From Nitrospinaceae bacterium (GTDB lineage: Bacteria > Nitrospinota > Nitrospinia > Nitrospinales > VA-1): DNA of 7,110 nucleotides. Positions within the stretch are counted from its first letter, which is position 1. Every line of letters begins with the position of its first letter. The position numbers were made by a program, and so were the translations under genes. The notes below the pieces were generated by a model that did no database searches, had not been told where the DNA came from, and saw nothing but the letters and a program-made list of their open reading frames with translations. Shown in pieces: positions 1 to 6,126 of this stretch. The stretch spans positions 1 through 7,110 of the forward strand of contig JAJDBA010000262.1 in the NCBI GenBank assembly GCA_029261675.1, given 5' to 3'.

Positions 1-84
1 AATCAATTTAGACCGCATAGTTCGCTAAATTATCAACCTCCAGCTCCTGTAACGATAAAGCCAAAAGTGGAAATACTAACTTAA
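1..84 (+). CDS. IS3-type transposase, C-terminal end (partial, cut by window edge)
   Basis: Frame 1 is open from the window edge to a TAA at 82-84 and encodes 27 residues that begin NQFRPHSSLNYQPPAP. The F/N-RPHSSLxYxxPA motif is the hallmark of the extreme C-terminus of the DDE integrase-core transposase (OrfB) of IS3-type insertion sequences, just beyond the catalytic glutamate. In this family the enzyme cuts and joins the IS ends. Only the tail is visible, so I cannot say whether the gene is intact upstream, which IS3 subgroup it belongs to, or whether it is made by programmed frameshifting. A candidate terminal inverted repeat follows at 91-113, which is where the IS end should lie. The family call is firm despite the short length because the motif is highly characteristic. 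Confidence 0.8.
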   Translation, partial: NQFRPHSSLNYQPPAPVTIKPKVEILT

Positions 85-90
85 GAAGTG

Positions 91-113
91 GTACAACTTA
101 ACGGGGCAGGCCA
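91..113 (+). mobile_element. Candidate right end (terminal inverted repeat) of the IS3-type element
   Basis: About 30 bp after the transposase stop the sequence ends in acggggcaggcca (101-113). That is a GC-rich block in AT-rich surroundings, ending in CA as IS3-family right ends do. Its distance from the transposase stop is normal for such elements. The left inverted repeat lies outside the window, so neither the pairing nor the target duplication can be tested here, and the exact last base is uncertain. Confidence 0.45.
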
Positions 114-173
114 ACTGCATATAAATATATTGCTAAACTTGTAGTCAAAAAAGAGTTAAATCGCTTCTTGGTT

Positions 174-310
174 ACAATTGATTTTTGATTTGGCCAGCTA
201 TGATATAACTATGATAGAAATTCCCTAAAAGGGCAGAATTCACCGAATTGGTGGAAATAATAGAACGCCTAAAACGTGCTGAAAAGTAAGCAGATAAGAG
301 AAACCAGCCT
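174..310 (+). repeat. Diverged direct repeat, copy 1 (putative attachment-site arm)
   Basis: This segment aligns along its whole length with 2020-2157 in the same orientation. Shared blocks include acaat at the left end, gcca-r-ctatgata, tatgatagaaatt, gcagaa, gaattgg and aaccagcct at the right end. The lengths are 137 and 138 bp. Both copies lie 35-36 bp before a tRNA 3' fragment that starts at the anticodon loop, which suggests the arm region of an integrative element's attachment site. One frame (218-289) reads AEFTELVEIIERLKRAEK and, after a stop, ADKRNQP. This parallels AEILELAELKE and ENQP in copy 2, so the arm may include the remnant of a short coding sequence. No intact gene is present. 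The repeat relation is seen directly; the attachment-site role is inferred. Confidence 0.65.
198..216 (+). promoter_or_regulatory. Paired CTATGATA direct repeats, copy 1
   Basis: CTATGATA occurs at 198-205 and again at 209-216, an 11-bp period that places both on the same face of the helix. The equivalent place in the second arm (2045-2063) keeps the pair as CTATGATA and TTATGATA with the same spacing. Such phased direct repeats are typical of protein-binding sites, for example arm-type integrase or excisionase sites. No protein can be assigned. Confidence 0.35.
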
Positions 311-345
311 GTTTTCAATATCTTCCTAAAAACGCCAATTTGTAA

Positions 346-374
346 TTCGTAATCAGTAGGTCCGGTCCGCATCC
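346..374 (+). pseudogene. Decayed tRNA-Thr(CGT)-like 3' fragment (putative att remnant)
   Basis: The sequence reads as a tRNA from the anticodon loop onward: TTCGTAA (346-352, anticodon CGT at 348-350), 3' anticodon stem TCAGT (353-357) and variable region AGGTC (358-362). After that comes ggtccgcatcc (364-374), which differs from a standard GGTTCGAATCC T-arm core at two positions. About two bases of the T stem seem to be missing and the outer T-stem pairs are broken, so it is decayed. The anticodon-stem 5' strand expected upstream (ACTGA) is absent, so homology begins at the loop, exactly as in the tRNA-Pro fragment at 2194. The 3' end may run to about 388 but is unrecognisable. Identity as tRNA-Thr rests on the loop, stem and variable-region match to bacterial tRNA-Thr(CGT). 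Confidence 0.5.
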
Positions 375-589
375 AAATTCCTCTCTCAGCTACTCTTAGC
401 TGGTTCTAGCAAGAATACAAGCATTGCTCCACTTCTCCCTTGATGCAACTAAAAACAACATTTAGACAGAGTAATGAACGGTAAGTTCTTACTTATCTGT
501 GATACATTTACCCTTATTATTCTCGTCTTTCTGAACCCATTGTTGCTCTGCAATTACCATAATTTGCAATAAATAAGGCTTTCGTTGTT
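375..589. other. AT-rich intergenic region upstream of the methyltransferase gene
   Basis: No open frame, RNA gene or convincing hairpin is visible here. The stretch presumably holds the promoter of the methyltransferase gene. There are several AT-rich near-matches to sigma-70 elements around 540-575, such as cataat at 558-563, but none has a good -35 partner at 16-18 bp, so I do not call a promoter. Immediately upstream of the gene, aagg at 575-578 is a weak ribosome-binding site, 11 bases before the ATG. Bases 114-173, between the IS end and the first repeat arm, likewise show nothing recognisable. Confidence 0.5.
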
Positions 590-1927
590 ATGCCATTAAA
601 TGAGAAAGTTAAAGATTTAATAATAGCTTATAAAGATAGCGAAAAGGTTAGGTCTTTGGTTAAGATTGTTCCAAAATTCGGAAAATACGTAGATGCAATG
701 ATTGAAAACCATGCTCATTTGCTCGCATCTTTTAGAGACATTAAAAACATATATTCTTTGCTAAACTCAACCATACCTATTGATAATTATTTGCTGAGTA
801 TCATCCGATCATTGCCAGATTCTAAAAAACAAATGGAGGTTTATACAGTCTATGAGGATCTTGTAACCCAAGAAAAAACGAGATCTCTGCGAGTGAACTT
901 TGAAGATTTAATTAAACATTTTCAAAGCCGATCTATCATAGAACTGGTGGAAAAAGGCAAATCTCAACATGGCCTCATTATTGACGTGGAGAAACTATTG
1001 GTTGGGGATAGCTCAATAAAAATTAGTTACTCCTCGAATAGAGATAAATTAGCCCTAGAAAAAGCAGCATTAATTCTTGATTGCAACTGTTTCCGAAAAA
1101 GCATTCAAGATTCTTTTGAGTTAGAAGGTGAGATTCCGTGTCCCATTCACTCTCATGACAATGGAAAAGCAATCATTGACCAGTTCTATGAAGATTTCGT
1201 CGAATTTAGATTGCTTAACCTTTCTATACTTTGGAAGGATTCAAGTGCACTATGGCCGCCTTCAATTGATGTGGTGCACATGATAGATGATTTGCAAAAA
1301 AATGGGATTGGCAAACTTGATATAAAGTCTGCAATTGATATTGGGTCAGGAACTGGGTTGCTAGGGATTTGGCTTGCAAAAGAAAATAAAAACCTTAAAG
1401 AACTAGCATTTTCCGATTGGCTACTTACTCCCTTAATATATTCCGCAGTAAACGCAGCTACCAACCTAAATCTTAAAAATATAAATTGCTCCTATTTTCC
1501 CGGATTAAACACCAATTGGGTCGGAGTAGGTGAAAGCACCAAAAAGTATGATTTGATATTGTGTAACCCTCCATATGTTCCTATTTTGGACAAGGAAACT
1601 GGTTTTTTATCCCGATCTACCGTGGCTGGGACTGACTTGTTGGAACACGTAATAGGGACCGCTTCCAACTTTGCAAAAAATACCTTTATTTCATTTTCCA
1701 ATCTAGCAAATAAAGAAGCGATCTCTATTGCCAAAATGTTTAACAAGGAATTGGTTCCTATTGGGGATGCAGGTGGGCATAAAGTTCCATTTCGAGTACC
1801 GCATGCACTAGAAAATATCAATTATGTCCATAAATTGGTCGACGAAAGAGGATTAATAGTCGATAAAAAAAGTCATCAACCTTTTTGGCATATTGTTACA
1901 ACATATGAGGTTCTAGATAAAAGTTAA
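590..1927 (+). CDS. Class I SAM-dependent methyltransferase, PrmC/HemK-like C-terminal domain
   Basis: The protein is 445 residues. The C-terminal half is a Rossmann-fold methyltransferase. Motif I, DIGSGTGLLGI, lies at residues 250-260 and binds S-adenosylmethionine. A second-strand acidic segment with a following NAA..N lies near 276-293. The catalytic NPPY is at 326-329 in LILCNPPYVP. NPPY is typical of enzymes that methylate planar nitrogens: glutamine in release factors (PrmC/HemK) or amino groups of adenine or guanine. The first 220 residues are mostly helical and unrecognised, much longer than the PrmC N-terminal domain. They contain C165, C167, C184, H187 and H189, which could bind a metal. 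No DNA-recognition domain or restriction partner is visible. The gene stands alone between two tRNA-fragment repeats, suggesting cargo of a mobile element. The ATG at 590 has a weak aagg 11 bases upstream. The substrate is unknown; protein, RNA or small-molecule methylation are all possible. Confidence 0.82.
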   Translation: MPLNEKVKDLIIAYKDSEKVRSLVKIVPKFGKYVDAMIENHAHLLASFRDIKNIYSLLNSTIPIDNYLLSIIRSLPDSKKQMEVYTVYEDLVTQEKTRSLRVNFEDLIKHFQSRSIIELVEKGKSQHGLIIDVEKLLVGDSSIKISYSSNRDKLALEKAALILDCNCFRKSIQDSFELEGEIPCPIHSHDNGKAIIDQFYEDFVEFRLLNLSILWKDSSALWPPSIDVVHMIDDLQKNGIGKLDIKSAIDIGSGTGLLGIWLAKENKNLKELAFSDWLLTPLIYSAVNAATNLNLKNINCSYFPGLNTNWVGVGESTKKYDLILCNPPYVPILDKETGFLSRSTVAGTDLLEHVIGTASNFAKNTFISFSNLANKEAISIAKMFNKELVPIGDAGGHKVPFRVPHALENINYVHKLVDERGLIVDKKSHQPFWHIVTTYEVLDKS

Positions 1928-2019
1928 GCGGCAAAGGAACCTAAGTGTTTATTCAAATAATAAAACCAGTGACCCGACCTCATTTGGTTTGAAAAGAAAA
2001 AATATGGAATCGACCTTTG

Positions 2020-2157
2020 ACAATATTATTTTTGAATTAGCCAACTATGATAAATTTATGATAGAAATTTCCTATCAAAGCAGAAATCTTGGAATTGGCA
2101 GAACTAAAGGAACCGAAGCAAAGGCTTTAAAATAAGGGTGATATGGAAAACCAGCCT
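2020..2157 (+). repeat. Diverged direct repeat, copy 2 (putative attachment-site arm)
   Basis: This is the second copy of the arm at 174-310, in the same orientation, almost equal in length and with its start and end at matching positions. It lies 36 bp before the tRNA-Pro fragment, against 35 bp for copy 1 and the tRNA-Thr fragment. Frame 2065-2130 reads KFPIKAEILELAELKE and then hits a stop; further on the same frame reads ENQP, parallel to RNQP in copy 1. A different frame gives a 43-codon ORF at 2004-2135 without a recognisable product. Homology between the copies is scattered over all frames, so I treat this as a DNA-level repeat with possible coding ancestry. Confidence 0.65.
2045..2063 (+). 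promoter_or_regulatory. Paired (C/T)TATGATA direct repeats, copy 2
   Basis: CTATGATA at 2045-2052 and TTATGATA at 2056-2063 keep the 11-bp spacing seen at 198-216, although neighbouring bases have drifted. Retention of the two octamers and their phase is consistent with binding sites of a recombination protein. A further CTATGATA lies at 2294-2301, beyond the terminator. The function is inferred only. Confidence 0.35.
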
Positions 2158-2193
2158 AGAATCATAGTTTTATAAAAAAACCCCAAAATCAGA

Positions 2194-2238
<45 letters not shown>

Positions 2239-2241
2239 TTT

Positions 2242-2277
2242 AAAAGGACTTACCGTTTACGGTGAGTCCTTTTTTTT
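2242..2277 (+). terminator. Rho-independent terminator downstream of the tRNA-Pro fragment
   Basis: A 14-bp stem (2242-2255 with 2260-2273, one T-G wobble) closes a TTTA tetraloop and runs into eight T residues (2270-2277). It begins three bases after the tRNA CCA end, so it is probably the native terminator of the intact tRNA-Pro gene before the element inserted. On the opposite strand the hairpin is followed by TTTT, so it may also stop transcripts of the leftward dab operon, whose last gene ends at 2472. From the tandem repeat at 2273-2294 to 2471 I see no gene and no better terminator. Confidence 0.85.
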
Positions 2278-2294
2278 GTCCTCTTTTTGTCCTC
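2273..2294 (+). repeat. Tandem 11-mer TTTTTGTCCTC x2
   Basis: Two perfect adjoining copies occupy 2273-2283 and 2284-2294, the first overlapping the T tract of the terminator. The period of 11 bp is again close to one helical turn. It could be a duplication within a T-rich terminator tail or a small protein-binding array near the attachment site. Nothing else supports either reading. Confidence 0.6.
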
Positions 2295-2471
2295 TATGAT
2301 AGAATCTGAAAGTACTATCTGTCAGATCCTTTCTTCTCAAATGCGCATACCTGAGAATAGAAGAATTCTTTTCCCTGCTAATACTTTGACCTTTAAAGCT
2401 AGCTTCAAGCTTAATCCTTCCCTCTGTCTAAGGTGGATTAATAAGGACGCTCAAAACGTGCTTCCTATTTC

Positions 2472-2798
2472 TTAAGAATCAAAATGATCGGGTCGGAGTA
2501 CACTCGCGTCCAACACAAAAAGACTTCCTGAATGGCGCTCCAAAAAAGGCTTGAGGCCAGATAGAATAGGGTCCAGTTTTTCTTCAGGGACAACGGTCAA
2601 GATCATTTGCAAGCTACTCGTGTCATTAAACATTAAGTGCCCTTCGTGGTATCCGTGATGCCCTTTTCCAGAAATATTGCTAAAAATCGTATAGCCGCTG
2701 GCTTTTATCCGGTCGAGAACGTCGGTAACAAAATGAATATGCTCTCCCTCGATAATGATTTTTATTTCTTTCATTGGGTGAAGTTTCATGTCGCTCAT
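2472..2798 (-). CDS. PII-like signalling protein of the DAB operon
   Basis: The 108-residue product has the size and sequence pattern of the PII superfamily: a first strand KEIKIIIEG (10-18), a helix HFVTDVLDRIKASG, then GYTIFSNISGKGHHG (35-49) where PII proteins carry the base of the T-loop, and a C-terminal ILTVVPEEKLDPILSGLKPFL block matching the second PII repeat. PII trimers sense nucleotides or metabolites and bind transporters or enzymes through the T-loop. The segment between GKGHHGYH and SLQMILTVV is about five residues shorter than in GlnB, and the RGAEY motif with the uridylylated tyrosine is absent, so classical GlnD control is unlikely. The segment is rich in histidine. The gene starts 30 bp after dabA with an AAGGAG site (2811-2816) 12 bases before the ATG, so co-transcription is very likely. 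Related small PII-like proteins accompany carbon transporters such as SbtA. A role in gating DabA is inferred. Confidence 0.75.
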   Translation of the reverse strand: MSDMKLHPMKEIKIIIEGEHIHFVTDVLDRIKASGYTIFSNISGKGHHGYHEGHLMFNDTSSLQMILTVVPEEKLDPILSGLKPFLERHSGSLFVLDASVLRPDHFDS

Positions 2799-2828
2799 TC
2801 TGTCTCAATTCTCCTTAAAAAGATAAGG

Positions 2829-5800
2829 TTAATTAATGGGTTGCCAATCTTTCATTAATTGAAAGTGGAAAAATTTCTTAGTATCGGGATCTATAGCAAT
2901 AAGATTGATCCACCGATTTCCCGTTAACCGTTGCAAAATTTCATGTCGCCCAACGATGGTCGCAATTCTTTCCAATGGGGCCTCAATGATAGCAAATAAC
3001 CGCATGGGATCATGGTAAGGTTTATCACCATCGAAAACCGTTTGGATAGGAAGCCCAACACATAGATCACTTTCGGAGCCATACATGACTCCTATGTTGC
3101 CCACTACATTGTGATACACCTTGCTTCCCGCCCCATAGACCGCTGGGTCAACCGTAGAAAAGTAATGCTCCATGTTGATCCAATTGGTAACGATCATGGG
3201 CGCGGTCATAATAATTTCTAAATATTTCCCATCCGGATCTTGCGAATGATCATAGGAGTGTAAAAAAGTCCGACCCTCGAAATTTATCCCCTGACTCAAC
3301 GAACGTCGCCCCATAATGAAGGCGGTATGTCCAGATAGTCCCCATTCGGGCCGAACTTGAGACCAATCCATACTTCGCACCTTTGTCAGTGGGGATGCCT
3401 CCTCAGTCTCTTTTGTAGCAGGGACGTCTGGAAAGCGAGCCAATCGCTCTCGACTATTTTTTTCGCAGGCTTCCTGGAGATCATGTTGTAGCTTGAGTAA
3501 ATCTTTCCGATGCGTAGCAGGAACCTCTTCTAAATCATAGAGCTCCACTTCATCCGTTGTCGTGTCATGTTGTCCAGGCAGAAAATGGGTGTCCTGCGGA
3601 ATTGTTATTCCTCTCTCGGCCAGCCTTTGCCGAACCTGCGGATTATTGGCCATAACGGCAAGGGTTCTTGCATTTGAGACCCCATGGTTGCCACCACAAG
3701 CTCCACAATCCAATGCCGATTCGTAAGGGTTGTTATCCGAAATACTGCCATGTGCACATAACAAAACGAGCCGGGCAAAGGTTTTTGTGAATCCTAAAAG
3801 TCTTAGAGCTGTTTCCACATAGTTAACCTGCTCGGATACAGTGAACCCTGTCTGTGTGATCTTTTGTATTTGATAATCCAAATCTCTTTCATGCAGATTA
3901 AAGTCTTTTCTGAGTGCTGCAATAAATTGCTCCAGATCAGATTCGCTCCATTTCAGCAAACGAAAAAGCTCCGCATTCTCATTGCTGTCAGATGCAATTT
4001 GATTCAGCGCGAGTTTTCTTAAGCGCTCCACCTGATCATGAGGAATAGTGACCCCTTGATTATCATATTTTTCAGCAAACAATCGATAAATAACGGCTCG
4101 GTGTTTGGCTGCGACCATTTCATAAGCTTCTTCTCGCGGGACTTTGTCCACAGTGAGTGTCGTTCTTATAGGAATGGCTAAACTGTCTTTCATCCAAGAC
4201 ATTGCTTTTTTGAACCATTTTGGTTTCAAAGTTTGTCCGAATAGCTTAAATCCAAAAAACCAACCAATTGCTTCGACCATGACATAGGGGGTGACTACAT
4301 TTTCTTTCAAATCATGTAGTAGGGTATGACCCGTCTTGGCGATTTGCTGTCCCTCTAAAAATTTTTCTGCAGCTTTACCTTGAGATGCACGAGGAATTTC
4401 CTTTACGACATGTTTAGGTTTTAATAGGACGGGGCATTGATCTGTTTGTTGTTCGCTCGAAAACCCTTGATAGCATATGGGAACACCAAAAAAACCAGCA
4501 AACCCAAACGTCTCATTTCCTCCAATTTCTTCAAGTTGTCTTCTAAAACATTCTGAACGAACGTCGATGCAAAAAATTGACTGAGACAGCGGACGAGATT
4601 TAAGAGGTGGTTCTTCAAGCTCATCACTCTTGCGCAATTTATCAAGATTCGGTGAAATCTTTTTGGCAAAATCTTTGATGTAGCTAGATTCAAGAGCCTC
4701 CAGCCAAATAGGTCCGTGGTGTGATTCTGGAAATTGCTCGACCAAATCCAGCAATGAGCTTAATGTGTCGGGAGTGCTCTTTGCCACATCTTGTATAGAA
4801 ACATCTAAGGATTGGGCAAGATGCATTACCATTAAAGTTTGTCCTTCGGCCTCTTGTTTTTCTATGGTTTGTTCCCATGTTGAAATCAACCTTGCATCGC
4901 ATTGATCAAGCTCTTTGATATTTAAAGGGTTCTGAGTGAACAAAGACATATCCAAATAATTAACTACTTCGTCTGGCAGCACTCGCGATCGGAATTCTTT
5001 ATAGAGACCATATCCAGTGGGATGATGATTTAGGTATTCATTGATCGAAGCATAAGTGCCAGGAATCGCCAACTTCTCCTGGCATGCCAGCATCACTAAT
5101 TCGCGTTCATAAAAAAGACGTATGGCCATATACTTGATAAGGTCAATGGGAAAAGCACTTTGCCATGCATAATCCTTTTGCTCCGAGCGCCATTTAATGA
5201 ATCCCGTCCATCCAGATAATTGGGCTAACTGCAAAGAAAAATAGCCATCCCATAAATTCTTGGGAATGGCTAATAGGGATAAACTTTCAAGCACTGCATC
5301 TTCAGGTCGATCCGGCAAATCAAGTATTTTACTTTTCCAATCTTGAATTCCCAATATGGAACCCGATGCATCGTCTAAAGCTAATTCCTTCCACGCCTTA
5401 TAAAAAGTTTTCTTTCTCTCGGGCATGCCCCAAGGCGCATGTCCTTCATCGAGAAAACCGCTTACCCATTTAATGATTTCTCCGTTAATTTGGTCCTGCA
5501 CTTTTGTCCCAAGAGTTTGGTCGCACCATTCTGCAAGCGTGTATTGAGTTGCCAGATCTTTCTTCTCCCTATTTGCATGTCCCTTCAAAAAATCCCCTGG
5601 TACTTTCTTTTTTGAAAGAGTGTGAATTTTCTCGAAGAGATCTTTTACTTCGGGTTGATTGAGGGAGGGCTTCAAAATTGCTGAACAAACATCCGATGCA
5701 ACTTTTCCAGTACCGTGAATGAGGATGGATCTCAAGACCTCCAGGTGGGAAATTTCTCTATCACCTATGGAGATAGTCGCATTCTGCGATATATCCTTCA

Positions 5801-6080
5801 GGGCTTCATTGATAGAGTCTTCAGATATTCGCCCTTGCTGGAAGTATTTACGGTTTTCGCTATTGGAGAGATAACCACGACCTTTCAAAAACCGTTGTCC
5901 CTCTTTTATAGCTTTTTCAAACGTTAAATGTTCCAACCCATGAAGCGGATTGTGGTGGATAAACGTTTTCATCGGCCAGAAATGCGATATCGACTCACAC
6001 GACAGGTTCACAAGCGAACGTAGTTCTATCCGCTGTGATTCACTTGGTATAACCCTTTTTTTATCGTCGAGCGTATTCAT
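2829..6080 (-). CDS. dabA: DabA, zinc-dependent inorganic-carbon transporter subunit (DUF2309/UPF0753), long form
   Basis: DabA forms a membrane-associated complex with the antiporter-like DabB and is thought to hydrate CO2 to bicarbonate vectorially at a beta-carbonic-anhydrase-like zinc site, energised by a cation gradient. The 1083-residue protein shows the family signature WPMKTFIHHNPLHGLEH at 35-51. The four residues that correspond to the Halothiobacillus neapolitanus site (C351, D353, H524, C539) appear here as C504 and D506 in SIFCIDVRSE, H777 in LCAHGS, and C792 in LDCGACGGNHG. The H-to-C spacing of 15 matches exactly. The protein is about 250 residues longer than the H. neapolitanus enzyme, with roughly 150 extra before the first cysteine and 100 more between the zinc-site halves, as in the long DabA forms. 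The start is the ATG at 6080; its AAGGA lies 15 bases upstream, and an in-frame TAA just beyond leaves no alternative upstream start. It follows the NuoM-like gene by 46 bp and precedes the PII-like gene by 30 bp. No frameshift is seen. Confidence 0.93.
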   Translation of the reverse strand: MNTLDDKKRVIPSESQRIELRSLVNLSCESISHFWPMKTFIHHNPLHGLEHLTFEKAIKEGQRFLKGRGYLSNSENRKYFQQGRISEDSINEALKDISQNATISIGDREISHLEVLRSILIHGTGKVASDVCSAILKPSLNQPEVKDLFEKIHTLSKKKVPGDFLKGHANREKKDLATQYTLAEWCDQTLGTKVQDQINGEIIKWVSGFLDEGHAPWGMPERKKTFYKAWKELALDDASGSILGIQDWKSKILDLPDRPEDAVLESLSLLAIPKNLWDGYFSLQLAQLSGWTGFIKWRSEQKDYAWQSAFPIDLIKYMAIRLFYERELVMLACQEKLAIPGTYASINEYLNHHPTGYGLYKEFRSRVLPDEVVNYLDMSLFTQNPLNIKELDQCDARLISTWEQTIEKQEAEGQTLMVMHLAQSLDVSIQDVAKSTPDTLSSLLDLVEQFPESHHGPIWLEALESSYIKDFAKKISPNLDKLRKSDELEEPPLKSRPLSQSIFCIDVRSECFRRQLEEIGGNETFGFAGFFGVPICYQGFSSEQQTDQCPVLLKPKHVVKEIPRASQGKAAEKFLEGQQIAKTGHTLLHDLKENVVTPYVMVEAIGWFFGFKLFGQTLKPKWFKKAMSWMKDSLAIPIRTTLTVDKVPREEAYEMVAAKHRAVIYRLFAEKYDNQGVTIPHDQVERLRKLALNQIASDSNENAELFRLLKWSESDLEQFIAALRKDFNLHERDLDYQIQKITQTGFTVSEQVNYVETALRLLGFTKTFARLVLLCAHGSISDNNPYESALDCGACGGNHGVSNARTLAVMANNPQVRQRLAERGITIPQDTHFLPGQHDTTTDEVELYDLEEVPATHRKDLLKLQHDLQEACEKNSRERLARFPDVPATKETEEASPLTKVRSMDWSQVRPEWGLSGHTAFIMGRRSLSQGINFEGRTFLHSYDHSQDPDGKYLEIIMTAPMIVTNWINMEHYFSTVDPAVYGAGSKVYHNVVGNIGVMYGSESDLCVGLPIQTVFDGDKPYHDPMRLFAIIEAPLERIATIVGRHEILQRLTGNRWINLIAIDPDTKKFFHFQLMKDWQPIN

Positions 6081-6095
6081 GGTTTGGGCTCGTTG

Positions 6096-6100
6096 TCCTT
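6096..6100 (-). promoter_or_regulatory. Ribosome-binding site of dabA with long spacing
   Basis: AAGGA on the minus strand lies 15 bases before the dabA ATG, longer than the usual 5-10. No ATG, GTG or TTG lies in frame between it and the ATG, and a TAA directly precedes this stretch in frame, so the annotated start stands. The spacing may lower translation relative to the upstream gene. Confidence 0.5.
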
Positions 6101-6126
6101 ATTAAAGATTGAAACAAGTTAACGCA

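Noticed and set aside
172..372. 66-codon minus-strand ORF across the first repeat arm
   Set aside because: Its first residues (GPTDYE) are simply the reverse reading of the tRNA-Thr-like loop and stem, a well-known source of spurious peptides. The matching frame in the second arm carries stop codons.
590..1927. Reading the methyltransferase as a restriction-modification DNA methylase or as PrmC itself
   Set aside because: No target-recognition domain or restriction gene is present, and the N-terminal half is too long and unlike PrmC; there is also no prfA neighbour.
2004..2135. 43-codon plus-strand ORF in the second repeat arm
   Set aside because: It has no recognisable product and no clear ribosome-binding site, and the equivalent frame in copy 1 is broken by a stop after about 15 codons of homology.
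2390..2440. Possible terminator for the dab operon from the ttaatcc/ggattaa inverted repeat
   Set aside because: The stem is only 7 bp with a long loop and no T tract on the minus strand.
2287..2475. 62-codon plus-strand ORF between the terminator and the PII-like gene
   Set aside because: It lies directly behind a terminator, has no family signature and runs into the 3' end of the opposite-strand PII-like gene.
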